Shown: positions 1-12,079, counted from the stretch's first letter. The stretch is DNA of 64,000 nt from Carnegiea gigantea (GCA_029747015.1 JAKOGI010000576.1:358501-422500); one strand, 5' to 3'. The notes: a model not told the origin generated them from the sequence alone. A program made the numbers and translations.

Positions 1-440
1 TATGGGTGGAGTGAATGGCTGGGATTGGGACATGAAAATAGTCTCGTCACTAGCTAGGTCAAGGGTTGTTAGCCTAGTAGTTTAGTCGAACTAATCCCAT
101 GAACGTAGGTGGTTAGAACAACTAGACCAGCCTATTTACTTTTGAGAGAGGGCTTGGGTGGCCGCAATGATGCAACCGATCAACCTCGAATACTAGCATA
201 GCTTGGGAAAGTGAGGGTTTAACTTGATCAGCTAATTTATCTCAGGTTTAATTATAATCGAAGTCCTTCAGTTATTTTAGTCCCTTAGTTCTAATTTGTA
301 TTCCTTCAGTTTTGCCTAGTTTGAGACGCTTTAGTTAGCTCTCGTACTTGGAAACCCAATTCTCTGCTGACGAAACTCCGAGTACTTAATGGTACACCTT
401 ACACTTGGGGTTTATAAATATTAAAACGTTTTCCCTAACA
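1..440 (+). repeat. 5' LTR, 3' portion only
   Basis: This segment matches the last 440 or so bases of the LTR at 3232-4342 with scattered substitutions. For example, both carry the block on taking a short walk from 'gtgaatggctggg' to 'gaaaatag', and both end in a CA dinucleotide before the interior. The first roughly 670 bases of this LTR lie left of the window. Confidence 0.85.
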
Positions 441-446
441 AATTTT

Positions 447-464
447 TGGTGCCGTTGCCGGGGA
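447..464 (+). other. Primer-binding site, tRNA-Asp type
   Basis: The sequence TGGTGCCGTTGCCGGGGA lies 6 nt after the LTR end. It matches the complement of the plant tRNA-Asp(GTC) 3' end with one mismatch (T for C at the fourth base). This is where minus-strand DNA synthesis would start, and it fixes the element on the plus strand. Confidence 0.85.
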
Positions 465-562
465 GTTGGCATTTTTTAATATTGGAGCTTACTTAGGCAT
501 TTCAAGACTAGGCTTTTATTTTGAAAGAAAAAGAAAAAAAACTCAAAAAAAAAAGAAAGAAG

Positions 563-1848
563 ATGTCTTTTTCCCACTTTGCTTAATATGAGCATGAATT
601 GTTTTGGAGTTACTATGATAGATTAGATGCTTTTCTTGCTCATTGTGATTTTCATTTGGAAAAGTGGGAAATTTTTAACACTGAGGGTGCGAATTGTAAG
701 ACCTGTACTCTCTTAGAGTATTGGGATTTTTGTGCTAAAAATGTTGATAAAGCTTGGGATTTTCTTGATTGTTGGCTCAGGATACTTACGAATATGAGAT
801 TAGTTGCGCTAATTCATACATCCCTCCCCCTTGTGTCCCTGATTATGCTCCTCTTATGTGTGAAATTTGCCATTGTTCTGATCATGACAGTAATTCTTGT
901 CCCTATTATATTTCTGATGAGGGCTTTGCTTGACTTAACAATATGATAGAGACAATGAATGAGCAACAAATTGAGTTTGTTAGTAAAATGCAGGAGTAGG
1001 ACCAATCACCTGAGATTGACCTTAGGTTTAGTTCTCCTTAACTTGATGTCAATCTGTGTGATGATAGTGCATTTTTCCCTCCTCTAGAGTCCGAACTAGA
1101 GGAAGTACTCGACTCTCCTTTGGCTACTTTACTCATAGTTGCTCCATCCTTTCCTCATACCCTTAGGGACAACACTGCGTTCGTCATGACCTTTCTTAAT
1201 ACTTCCCCTTTAGCTCAGTCGACGGAGTTTGAGGTAGGTGGGACCTTTGGTATTAGCACCAGTGTTGATTTAGATGATACTTGTTCCGAGTCAGGCGATG
1301 CTTTTATTGAGGTGCCTGATCTTCATGGGACTCCCACAGGACTTCATGTGTGGATGTTGCGGCTGCGGGGCCAGCTAGTCCAGATATTCTTGATAATATA
1401 TCCCCCAACCATCTCGATTCATTCCATGCTTCTTGTTCATGTTCACCACCCTTTCCTTTGCCTTGTGTTATGATATGTTACTTATTGATTCTCATGCGAT
1501 ACTTGATGGGAATGAGGTTGACTGTATCGAGTCTCTAGGTACCTTTAGGGGTACGTCCCCTCCCTTGATCCTTATAGTCTGTACCTAGAAGACATGCCTG
1601 GAAAAATCATATTAACTATTGCATTCGATTATTCTACTGATTTCTCCAAGGCATTTGATAAGTTTAGAAGAGCACTTGCTATCATTCCTAGATTTATGTT
1701 TGGGTGCTCTTACTTATATCCATCTGAGTTACATGCTCAGGTGTTCAATAAGCTCCTGCGAGCTTTGACGACATCCGAATTGGTAGCTTGGATCTTGAGA
1801 GATGAGGAGCGTCTGATGCTCATCGAGCCTCCCATCGCACCATTTTAG
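563..1848 (+). pseudogene. gag: Broken gag-like frame of the Athila-type element
   Basis: A frame opens at the ATG at 563 and reads MSFSHFA, then a TAA where CAA is likely, then YEHELFWSYYDRLDAF. It shifts by one base near 770 from frame 2 to frame 1. In frame 1 a canonical CX2CX4HX4C zinc knuckle lies at 859-900 (CEICHCSDHDSNSC). The same frame is picked up with further stops at 1120-1473 and again at 1594-1848, which reads as a structured C-terminal segment (KAFDKFRRALAIIPRF). A zinc knuckle behind an alpha-rich N-terminus is what packages RNA in gag proteins. No protease active site follows. The product is certainly not made intact; gag identity is inferred from the knuckle and from its position directly after the primer site. 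Confidence 0.65.
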
Positions 1849-3231
1849 CGAGGCTTAGTTTGGGTACAATCAGTACCCAACCTGGTATAATAGCTCTAAC
1901 TCTTCTCCTTTCTTTTTATTTTCTTTATTTTCTTTTGTTTAGTTGTGGATATTAGGCTGCGTAGTTGTCGATATTAGGTTGTACTTTTGTGGTGATCATT
2001 TTGAGGAGATATATGGGAATTTATTGAGCCAATTGATGGCTATGATCACCTTTTGTGTGCCTTTGTACATAGTTGTGGTTTTTTTGTGTATTTTAGTTTT
2101 TTTTTTGTACATATATATTTGTTGATGTGGTAGCTTCTAGACTCCCAATGAGGACATTGTGAGGTCTAGGTGTGGGGGCGGAGAAGCTATACTTCAATCT
2201 TTTTAAAAAGGAAAAGAGAGGAAATATTTTTTGAAAAAATATAAAAAAATAAAAAACAATTTTTTTGCTTTTGACTTGTTTTTTGGGGAGTCCTGTACTA
2301 TTTGGTCTGACTTTGATTCCTTGTACCTTAGCAATTAGCTTGTACATAAGTAAATTGTTTATGATAGATCTTTGTCCTAAGTGTGTCATTCTTGGCCTCA
2401 ATTCTAACCCTAACAGTCTGTTGTAGCTGTGTAATCCAATTCTTGTATACACTTCATCATTATCTTATAGTCTTAGTCTTCCGTGATTGACTCTCCCACC
2501 TATTTTTGACACGATTACTTTGATATTTGTCCGTATTCAAAAAAAATGAAAAAAAGGAGAAAAAGAAAAACATAAAATAAGGAATGACAAGTATCCCTTT
2601 GAGGCGTGCGCCATTGGGCGTTACCCTTTGAGGTAATACGACTTCTGGGCGTTATCCTTTTAGGCAATACTGCTACTGGGAAAGCTTACTTCCTGTGTTA
2701 ACAAGTCAATAATGTAGCATGTGTCAGTAAGGTGGGAACAAGTTTGATTTTTATAAGCTTTAGTCCTAGGATGATGACACACTTACACAACAAGCACCAG
2801 GATGGATTTCAAGTTTTGATGTACAGCAGGGTGAAAAGTTAGAGCTTTGATCTCATATATGTGGATAGAGTGCCTTGATATGTACATTTCATTTATATAC
2901 AGGCTAATATTTCTATTGCATTGGTGATTTAGTTGATTAGAATGTGTACAATTCTCCCCCTTGTACATGTTTGTGCCTTGTTTGTATATCTATTTTGTTT
3001 TCTTTGTTTTTCCTTTCTCTTTTTCTACTTATTTTCCTTTTTTAAGATTTTATGGATATATCTTTTGCAAACCCTCACGAGACCTCACAACTTGGGGGAA
3101 CCAAGGGGTTTAAAGGGGCTTATTGTATACGTTAAATGCAACAACGATACTTGTGAAAGTGAGTTAGGTTCCTAGGTCAGTTTTTCTTTTGTTTTACTCG
3201 AGGATGAGCAAAAGATTGGTGTGAGAGCATT
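1849..3231 (+). other. Non-coding 3' part of the element, with short tandem repeat and polypurine tract
   Basis: I see no supported gene in these 1.4 kb; the short open frames here lack any family signature. Three imperfect 31-bp direct repeats lie at 2591-2680, each built on a 'ccctttgaggcaatac'-type core followed by 'ctgggc'. A degenerate purine-rich run at 3201-3230, directly before the 3' LTR, is the likely plus-strand primer. Confidence 0.5.
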
Positions 3232-4342
3232 TGTTAGGCGATAATTTGTTGTATTTTACGTGCTTCTTTCACCTAATTTTAGCTCGTATTATAATATAAT
3301 CTTTAGGAGTTTCACTTGTTTTATTTACTTTTGCAGGTAATAACTTCAATCGAGCAAAAACCCAGTGAAAAGGAGTGCAGACGGACAAGAAGAGCAAAAG
3401 AAGGCAAGATGTGATGACAGAAGGCCGTGCCACCGTGCCAGAGATTTTCTATTTAAGCCCCTTTTAGGCCTTTTTGTTCGGGACCTCCTCGGGCTCTCTT
3501 TAGTGACTTTTTGGGAGTGTTTAGGTTAGGATTAGTGAATAAAAATCCCATTGGGGAATTAGATTAGGATTTGTCTTTGGTTGTTTGGATTCAAACTTGT
3601 GGATTCTTAAGTTCATTCAATCAACATAAGTTTTCTTTTCTCTTGCTCTCTTTATTTTGTATGTTTATGTTCATGTTTTGCTTTATACACTTTTGTAATG
3701 TTTATAGATTATAGTTGTGAATTTGGATTGTGATTAGCCTTGTGATGGCCAATTTATTATTGTTAGACCTTTGCCCCTCTTATTCATGCTATAATTTAGG
3801 TTTTCTCTCACGCCCACCATGTGTTCGATGAAATGCTTGAAACAGGTCTTGTCCATGTTTTAGGCCAATTGACTTATGCTGAAAGGTGAGGTTGATTGTC
3901 TAGTGTGGGTCGAGTGAATGGCTGGGATTGGAACATGAAAATAGCCTCGTCGGTAGCTAGGTCAAGGGTTGTCAACCTAGTAGTATATTCGAACTAATCC
4001 CATGAAAATAGGTGGTTAGAATAACTAGACTAGCCTATTACCCTTGAGAGAGGGCTTGGGTGGCCTCAATGGTGCAACTGATCTACCTCGATTACTAGCA
4101 TAACTTGGAAAAGTGAGGGTTCAACTTGATCAACCGGTTTATCTCAGGTTCAATCATAATTGTAGTCCTTCAGTTATTTTAGTAGTTTAATTCTATTCTC
4201 TGTTCCTTCAGTTTTGCCTAACTTGAGAGGCTTTAGTTAGCTCTGGTACTTGGAAACCCAACTCTCTGTGGACGACACCCCGAGTACTCAACGATGCACC
4301 TTGCACTTGGAGTTTATAAATATTAAAACTTTTTCCCTAGCA
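3232..4342 (+). repeat. 3' LTR of the Athila-type element
   Basis: This 1111-bp LTR starts TGTTAGGCG and ends CCCTAGCA, giving the usual TG...CA ends. It is preceded by a purine-rich tract. A TATA-like box (TATTTAA, 3450-3456) lies in the first quarter and probably drives element transcription. The copy diverges from the 5' LTR remnant at many sites, so the insertion is old. Confidence 0.8.
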
Positions 4343-5099
4343 AGCATGAGCTTATGTGTGCACAACATTCTTGTTACATGTTGTATGCTATATTCTAAGT
4401 GTTTATATTGGATCCATAATACTTAGTTTCCTTGGTTTGAAAGCTAAATGAGTTACATTAATTCTAAGATCACTGGACCCTGAAGTAGTACTTAAATTCT
4501 TGGACCTTGAGCCATATTTAGATTTATATAAAGATTGACTTGTACTCAAGAGACAACTTACCTAGTTATGTATCCCTTATGTCATGAGCTAAACATATTG
4601 GGCTGCTAGACTTTGAAGTATGGACTTTTTACATAAACCAGTAAAGTGTACTTTGTAATATGTTTGAGTTAGTTGATAGCCTGAAAGATTGAGTAAGTTT
4701 GTAAGTGGTGATCTTAAATTGAACTTTGAGTTGTACTAAAAGTACCCTAACCTTGACATGCTTCCAAATTGTCTAACACTTAACTAAATAGTGAAGGTCC
4801 TTTACTTGGATCATCATTATATAGTATAGATGTGCTTGTATGAGCTTAGTTGATCGAATGATAATTGAACTACTTAAGATTTGTTCCTAAGTAAGAGACA
4901 TGTTTGATCATATTTATTAAACTAAAGAAGCCAAGTGATATCATGACATTGTTTACCCATGTAGCTTTGATGTATATGCCTTGTTATATCTATATAAAGT
5001 GAGACAAATCTTATTTTAACATGCATATATATCTAGATATGATGAGCACATTGACAATTTGAGTCCTGTATGAATTAGCTGCTTTAAAGTGCTTTAAGT

Positions 5100-5101
5100 G
5101 C

Positions 5102-5177
<76 letters not shown>

Positions 5178-5226
5178 ATAGACACACACACACACACACA
5201 CATACATATATATATGTATGTATGTA

Positions 5227-5261
<35 letters not shown>

Positions 5262-5294
5262 GTATGTATGTATGTATGTGTGTGTGTATATATA

Positions 5295-5389
<95 letters not shown>
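5100..5389. repeat. Compound AT / CA / GT / TATG microsatellite
   Basis: About 290 bp of almost unbroken alternating purine-pyrimidine sequence: (AT)n, then (CA)n at about 5182-5201, TATG units, (GT)n at about 5228-5248, further TATG and GT units, then long (AT)n. The CA and GT runs are complementary across a short centre, so the tract can fold back on itself. Confidence 0.95.
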
Positions 5390-5392
<3 letters not shown>

Positions 5393-6473
5393 TTTAAGGC
5401 ATATATGATTATAGGTGTTTAGTTGCTTGAATCTCACTTATATACTGGACTAAACATAAGTAAGTAGCATATCAAGTTCCTAAGTCACTATATGCTTAGA
5501 GCGTCGAAGCTATTATTCAATCACCCTGAACTAATTCTATCAAGGTCCTTGACAAGCATGTGAATAAACCACCTTGATCAATGTCCTAAAAAGTCGACAA
5601 CTTGAAAAGCGCTTTGAATGAATTTTCTGACACATTGATCGATTTTATTAAATTTGGGAATTATGTATCATTGCATAATTATTAAGAATATGGAAAACAT
5701 GCATTTTCATATTGGCATAGTATAGCACAAATTAATACTTGGATGTGTTCATGTTCATCTATAATTTGGTTATGCTATTTGCCTTTAAACAATATTGTAT
5801 TGCCTAATGTGCTTAGTTAGATTAATTAAATTAATCCTAATTTAATTAATCATCTTGAGAATTAATGCATGCTTAATGTTAGAAGAGCAAGATTAGTTTT
5901 GGGGATCACTAACATGTTAGCTGGTGTTTTATAGAAGTAAAGAAAACAAATTCAAATACATTTCACTTTGAGAAAAAGCAGGTTTTTGTAAAAACAACTT
6001 GCATTTAAATTACCTTAAATGGAAGTTGTTGACATGAACACCTTAGATAGAGTTTTCTTACCTTATCAAATGAAGAAAACAATCATTAGGACACTTAACA
6101 ACGGTTGAAAGCTTGTCTCCTAGAGCTAAAAAAAAGCAAACTTGAAGTTGTAGATCTTGAGATAATAAGCAACAAAAGACAACCGTCAAGGCCCTTAAAC
6201 CACCAACTAGCTGTTGGAGAGAAGTTTCAACTGTATATTCTAGAGGTTCCAATGGCTACTTCCTTCTACTCCAATGTTCCTATTAAAGAGTGAAAATCAT
6301 AAATGGAAGACTACGCTGAAGATTAAAATGTGGAACACTTAAGCACATGTAAAGAAATATTCTAAGTATTCTCACTCGTATTCTCAAGAGATCACATTAA
6401 AAATCACTATAATCTTTGTACACACATTTGAGATTTCTTATGAGGAAAAAGAGTGGTGGGAGAATTATGCTTG

Positions 6474-6700
6474 TCAGCAAGAGCATTGGCTTGGAAAGCT
6501 ATCCTACCCAAGAAGGGTCTTAGGTGAAATCACTCCAAGTGTTGACTTGAAGGGTGTTCTATGTGACACAAGAGAGTTGGGAGAATCTTGATTGTACACA
6601 AGAGGCTTGACTATGAGAGTCATCTTTCCTAAGTGGGGACTTAGGATAATCACTCCAAGAGGTTCTTAGAGGGCATGTTGTTGACAAGGTTCTTGGATGG
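6474..6700. repeat. Imperfect tandem duplication of a module of roughly 115 bp
   Basis: Two neighbouring segments share the order 'aagagsctt', then a cttaggt/cttagga block, then 'atcactccaag' and a 'gttgac' block (around 6482-6560 and 6600-6690). The style resembles LTR sequence of plant retrotransposons, but I found no paired LTR or terminal TG...CA, so I do not assign it to a family. Confidence 0.35.
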
Positions 6701-7877
6701 ACACTATATGTAGTTTGAGGAGATTAATGCAAGTTGGTTGAATCTTGAGGAAGGTTGTTTAGGTAGGGCGTAACAAGTTGACGGGTGAACTTTGTAGACA
6801 AACTCCGTGTGCCTTCCACTCTACTTTACTTTTCTCTACTCACCTTCCTTGATTCATTATTCTAGTGTCCTTAAACTGCAATCTTATATTCTATAGTGTG
6901 TCAAAGTTTAAGTTTATAATTTTTTGCTATTACTCGATTCACTCCCTTTAGGGTGAGCTAGCCTACCTTAGGACCAATAATGATTAAATGTGGAATGTAC
7001 TTGGATGTAAACTTGCTGAAATAGTCATTTGATTTGGTTCAGATCAACTTGAGTTTAGAATTCAAATTAGGCTAGCCTGTTTTAGTCACAAGGTTAGGTA
7101 CAAATCTAAGTCATTTGAATTTTGAGGTTTAAGTCAACTTTACTAAATTTGCTTGCGTCTAGGAGATCATGTTGCTCTATAAAGATTACAAGGCACAAGA
7201 TCAAAAATCATTTACCTCAAGGATTTCTTTCAGAAGCGAACAATGAGCACATCAAGTTTATAACGTCCACTATAGAAACCAAACAAATTTACCTTGATTG
7301 AAACTCAAGCTGCCATTTCATTTAAGTACATCAATTGGAGAGAGAATTTTATTTGAAAAAAAATTCAGTGAGGGTCATGTGTAATTGGTTCCCAATTTGT
7401 GGCTGAAATTTATATGAATGTGGCCTTACCTCTTAGTTTGTCAACGTCAAAATTGTCTAAAATGTACTGCTGTAATTTTTACATGCCATGTTCAAAGCTT
7501 TGTATACTTATAAAAAATTTACTCTTAAGTATCTTGTAATTTGTGGGAACTATGTTTGGGAGATATTGATTTGAGAATACATTATAGGGTGCATAGTATT
7601 TTCAGTAAATAATTAAGGGGGCATTTTCAACTAAATAACTTCTTAATTTCGAGCAAATTTAGACAGGAAGCATATTTGACATATAGAATACCAATTTTGT
7701 TATCACTTTATTGATTAAGCCTAATGGTTACTTTTTTTCTTATTTAAGGGATGAATCTATTCTCCCTCTCTCTCTCTCTCTCTCTTAACCCGTGGTCTTG
7801 TTGTCTTCATTTTTCATCAGTTCATTCTTTCTCTTCTAGCTACTGCTACCCCTTTCTACTTCATTCTCTTCTGGATG

Positions 7878-8810
7878 TGAAAGTGTCTTGATCAATGGCG
7901 ATGGTTAGCATGGAGGGGTCAGTTCAGGTTCCCCAAAGCTCAATCGGCTCTCTCCCCTGGTAGTTGCCCTGCTTCGAAGGGGTGCATCAGATTGGCTTTC
8001 TCAAAGCTTATGGTTTTGTGGAGTTAGGTGATAGATTGGGTTAGAGATTCAATTTCATAGTCGCTAGGACATTTTAAAGAAAATGTACACAACCATAGGT
8101 TTATAGAAAATTTTCAATTCCTAATATCAACCAAATCCTTAAGCTGAAGGGATAGCTTAGGGACATAGGATTTAGTTTTTGAGAAGAAAAAGATCTTTTC
8201 AGAAAATTATAATTTTGAATGTCCTAAATAGAAATGATTCAAAATGACTCCATGACTACGAACCATGAGAATGGATCCGAAGGTGGAGGTAATCTAATGG
8301 ATGGTGAAAACCACTATTAGATCTTCTAGTTCAAAAGAAGCCTCTACTAGAAATGAATGTATTAAATCTTCAAAATTTTCAGCTTCATTCGAAAGGCATT
8401 TATCATGACTCTAATCTTATCTTATTTAGTAGAATAAATATTAATAAATTGTTTGTTAACTCCTTATTAGCAACCATCTTAATGACGAAAAGATATGATA
8501 CAAAATGATAAATTTGGAGATCACTTTATTTTTAGTTTTATTTTATGGCGAATGAATATTAAACAAGTAGTTATAGAGGCTCAAAGAGAAGCATGATTAT
8601 AAGTAAAAGAACTAAAGAAAGCTTCAGGCAAATTATTTTCATTTGTTTATGGTCCTCACGACCTATCTCGATATGAGTACAGTGGTAAAGCAATGAGTAC
8701 TTGCTTTCTTCCTTCCTAATGTGCTACTGTAGGATGAAGGCTAGTCCAATTTCAAAAAAGTTTGAGGGAAGATTTTAATAGAGTTTTGTTTCCTTGAAGT
8801 ATTTTCATGA

Positions 8811-8868
<58 letters not shown>

Positions 8869-9683
8869 GAGAAGGAAAGTCTCTCCTAGGTATAGGGTAG
8901 AGAAAAATATACAGTTTCCTCTAGGTGAAAGATACTTTAGCAAAAAATGTGGAGTTTTCCTTTGGTTATAAGATGTATAAACAAAGAGAAAGAAGACTCC
9001 CTTTTTATAACACTCGTAAGGCAACCTCACTAAGGAAATTATAAATCAAAAGCTAAAAGTCAAATCATTTTATTCATTAAATTTCCAAGACAAGGTAAGC
9101 AATGCTTGATAGCCACAAATGATGCTAAAAGCCTATTAGTCAGCTCAGCTGTAGTAATCCCACAAATAATAACATATAGGATTTATGAAGTGGGGAGCAA
9201 GGCAGGACCCAATGACCTGCACTATTGTAGACCCTAACATTAGCTACTAGGCAAGTTAAACTTTTGTTGGGTCTTAACAGCTGTGTTTATCATGCTGCCA
9301 GTCCTTTTGTTTCTACCATAAGTGAATTGTTTGTGAGATTTTGAACACGAGGCAATGCTTTACCCCATTGGTTACTATCTTACTCACTCATTTTCAACAT
9401 CTTGGGTTCAAGTCCCCATGTTAGCATATCGCATAAACCCCAAAGTTTTTGCCTTTTTGAAATTATTTCTAGAACTTTTGAATTTTCTAATGCTTTTATA
9501 AGTCTTTTAGGGGTTTTTTTAATGTGAGAATATATTTTATTTACAAACTAACTATTATAAGTTCAAGTATAATGTTGCTTTACCCTTAGTGAGTTAGCTA
9601 ATTATCACATTCGGGCAACAATGCATAGGACATGCAGGCATGTGGCCATCTGAAATCTCGTAGGCACTAATTTAGTAATAATA
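7878..9683 (-). repeat. 3' LTR of the Tat-like element
   Basis: Collinear with the right-hand LTR: shared landmarks include 'ggcgatggtt' (7897 vs 33570), 'agagaagcatgattata' (8587 vs 34550) and 'acatgcagac/gcatg' near the far end (about 9628 vs 36114). It lacks the MITE found in the right copy; the empty site is at 8656-8658. It also lacks about 300 bp present at 33.62-33.95 kb. Its right end reads AATA where the partner has TTACA. Purine-rich complement at 9684-9698 is the probable polypurine tract, now cut off by the gag-only element. Confidence 0.68.
8815..8864. repeat. (GA)n microsatellite inside the 3' LTR
   Basis: Fifty bases of GA dinucleotides. The right-hand LTR has only a short 'gaagaaagagtcaagagaag' stretch at the corresponding place (about 35340), so the run expanded after the two LTRs separated. 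Confidence 0.95.
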
Positions 9684-9698
9684 GGAGCCCCTACTTTG

Positions 9699-10280
9699 TG
9701 TCACGGACCGTGTTTTCAGAGAATTCTACAATGTCCCGAAATCTTTTAGAATAGTCTGGAACCTTCTGGAATACGCTAGAATGTTCTAAAATCTTATGGA
9801 GTACTCTAGAATTATCTAGACTATTCTCGAAGTTTCTAGAGTATCTAAGACCTTGTGGAGAGTCCCAGATCCTTCTAGGCTATACTAGAATATTCTAGAC
9901 TACTCTCTAGAATATTCCACACTATTTTACATGTAGGATGTTTGTATAGAATATTTTGAAAGAGTAATAATAGCCGTAGGATCGAATAGATCTCCACCAT
10001 CTATTGAGGAAGTGGATGCGCATATAAACCACCAAGGGGCTCATTTGCAAGTAAGCCATTAAAAGCATCCAAGTGCAATACAAAGTAGTCTTCCAAACTC
10101 TTTCTCTCTCTAATTTCTCTCTCTAAGTTCTCCTAGAGAGAGAGTGTGTGTGTGCTGACTTAACTTCTTAAGCCTAAGTAAAGCATCCTTTAAGGCTTAC
10201 TAGCAAACAAAGCAAGAGTTCTACGCAAAGTTTGCTAGGCCGCACGGGTCTAAGTTTAAGCGAATTATCAACCCGTGATA
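9699..10280 (+). repeat. 5' LTR of the gag-only element
   Basis: Runs from TGTCACGGACCGTG to AACCCGTGATA, and the start and end are themselves near-complementary (TGTCACGG / CCGTGATA). It contains the GAA/TTC decamer array at 9721-9850, a TATA box (TATAAA, 10023-10028) and pyrimidine-rich DNA near 10090-10140. Divergence from the 3' LTR is visible at many sites. Confidence 0.88.
9721..9850 (+). promoter_or_regulatory. Decamer array of heat-shock-element-like pentamers, 5' LTR copy
   Basis: Thirteen decamers in register, most containing TTCTRGA or a one-base variant, so that GAA and TTC pentamers alternate with 2-bp spacers. The clearest stretch is GAACCTTCTGGAA at 9759-9771, three pentamers of the classical nGAAnnTTCnnGAAn heat-shock element. 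Several units are eroded relative to the 3' LTR copy. The array lies about 170 bp upstream of the TATA box at 10023. Confidence 0.6.
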
Positions 10281-10282
10281 GT

Positions 10283-10294
10283 TGGTATTAGAGT
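10283..10294 (+). other. Primer-binding site, initiator tRNA-Met type
   Basis: TGGTATTAGAGT begins 2 nt after the 5' LTR. It matches the plant initiator-tRNA-Met complement TGGTATCAGAGC apart from T for C at position 7 and a final base change. Confidence 0.8.
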
Positions 10295-10314
10295 AAGTTT
10301 TGAGTTAGGAGATC

Positions 10315-12079
10315 ATGGCTTCAAGCATGATTGATGCCAACCCTTAACAAGGTGGCAACAAGGACAAGGACAAGAATGAGGACGTGGTGCGCCTTGTCAA
10401 AGAGCGGCTTGCAGAGATTAACAGCACCATATCGGCCTTAACGGGTAGGGCAGATGACATGGATCGAAGGGCTCGAGTCCGAGGGGGACATAGAAGAGTT
10501 TTGTGGGGAGATGCAAACAGCTATGACCTCCATGGTGGCCGAATTTAAGGGGGAGATCCAAGTCTTTCGAGCACTGGAGGTAGCCAAGGATGACAAACTC
10601 TAAGCTTGCAAGGCCGAGGTTGAGGCTTGTAAGACCGAGATCGAGGCGTATAAGGCTATGGTCGAGCCTTTGGAGGCACAGATCAAGGTGTGCATGGCTG
10701 CGGTGGCCAATGATGGAGTCGTCCAAGTGTCCACCGCTCCAAATGGGGGTGCACTAAGACCTCCTGCATTCCACGGGGCTAGGAGTGCAAGGGAGATCGG
10801 TAACTTCCTATGGGGACTCGAAGCCTTCTTCAGGGCGATGAGTATCGAGGATGATGCTCAAAAGGTGAGTAACGCTGGCCTCTCGCCAAAAGACATTGCT
10901 CTTGTCTGGTGGCGTTGTAGGTGTGACGACGTCCGTGCAGGATCCGATCCCATTACCACTTGGGATGGATTTAAGAAGGAACTCAAGGAATAATTCTATC
11001 CTAAGGATGCAGAGCGAGAAGCAAGGGCTAAGGTTAGACACCTTGAATATAAGGAGGATCACATCAAAGAGTATGTAAAGGAGTTCCAAGAACTCCTCTT
11101 GGAAATCCCAACCATGGGGGAGCAAGACGTCCTGTTTTGCTTTGTCGATGACCTAAATAATTGGGCCCAGATGGAACTTGAGAGGTATAGGGTGCGAAAC
11201 CTCGCCTCCACTGTTGCCACCATCGAGTGCTTAGTTGACTTCAAGAGAGACTCCTCAAAGCTACAAGATAAGAAGAACCATGATGATAGTGACAGTGATG
11301 AAGACTGGGATAAGTCTCCCATGAGGGACAAGCCAACAGTCTTCAAGGACAAGGGAAGAGACATGAATGATGAGACACCGAGGAAATACTGATGCTTCTT
11401 GTGCAATGGGCCTCATCAGGTTTTCGAGTGCCTGAAGCATGGGAAACTTGCTGCGCTTGTGATAGAAGAGGAGAGGCGTGAAGGGAAAACAAGTACTGCC
11501 TTGATATTGCTCCTAAGTGCCATCCAATCTAAGGTGAAGGAGCAAGCCGGTGGCCACATGTTTGTAGAGACTGATGTTGGAGGTAAGAAACTCCAAGCTA
11601 TGGTGAACACGGGAGCAGACAATGTGTACATGGTGAAAAAACTTAGTAATAAGATCAGTATGCCTTACAAAAAAGGGAAATGCTATGTGAAGGGAGTTAA
11701 CGCAGAGAGCCTTCCAATCCATGGAGTTGCTCACAGTACGGACATCTAAGTTGGACCATAGAGAGGTAAGGTTGACATAACCATCCCTCTTCTTGATGAT
11801 TAGAAGTTCTATCAGGGAATGGACTTCCTCGATAAGGCGAAAGCCATCATAGTTCCCCATGCTAGCACCTCGTTCATCATGGACAATGGGCAAGCTTATG
11901 TAATACCCATAAGATGGGAAGCTGAGAAGAAAAGGGTGCTACCTGCCCTTCGATTCACGAAGAGTAAGGAGGTAGGTCACCTATCCGCCCTTAAAAGGGA
12001 TGAAGGACCTACGAGTGTCTTACCCCTGACATCGCCTGAGAAGCTAGCACAAGGAGGGAACGTGCCAGTACGAGAATAG
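10315..12079 (+). pseudogene. gag: Broken gag-protease frame of the gag-only element
   Basis: ATG at 10315 opens MASSMIDANP and stops at once. After a frameshift before about 10480 one frame continues to 12079 with in-frame stops at about 10601, 10994, 11393, 11750 and others. Content in order: a charged, coiled-coil-like N-terminus (10.48-10.7 kb, AEVEACKTEIEAYKAMVEP); a retrotransposon-gag domain (10.75-11.25 kb: FLWGLEAFFRAM, TTWDGFKKELKE, EYVKEFQELLLEIP); an acidic linker; a short zinc knuckle CX2CX3HX4C (about 11396-11434); and an aspartic-protease domain (about 11550-11900). The protease motif reads MVNTGADNVYM where DTGA is expected, so the catalytic Asp is Asn. Most stops fit CAA-to-TAA or TGG-to-TAG/TGA change. 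It makes no functional product now. Confidence 0.82.

Larger units (their letters stand above)
1..4342 (+). mobile_element. Athila-like non-autonomous LTR retrotransposon, left end outside window
   Basis: Positions 1-440 and about 3890-4342 are two copies of the same sequence. Both end in TTTTCCCTARCA. The first is followed by an 18-nt site complementary to plant tRNA-Asp (447-464), the primer used by the Athila lineage. The interior of about 2.8 kb holds only a gag-like frame with a zinc knuckle. I see no protease, reverse transcriptase or integrase, so the copy must depend on enzymes from elsewhere. The 5' LTR is cut by the window start, so the target duplication cannot be checked. The lineage call rests on the primer site and gag style; a related Ty3 non-autonomous family is the alternative. 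Confidence 0.8.
4343..7877. other. Unassigned non-coding DNA between two retroelements
   Basis: No gene is supported here. Open frames are short and without family signatures, and those at 5011-5437 are artefacts of the AT/GT tract. The stretch holds that microsatellite (5100-5389), an imperfectly duplicated module (about 6474-6700) and a CT run (7765-7785). It is the left flank of the large Tat-like element that starts at 7878. Confidence 0.5.

Noticed and set aside
2093..2452. 119-codon minus-strand frame inside the first element
   Set aside because: Opposite to the element, no family resemblance, includes A/T-run translation (KKIVFYFFIFFQK).
5011..5437. Open frames with Ile-Tyr and Cys-Val repeats
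   Set aside because: Artefacts of the AT/GT/TATG microsatellite.
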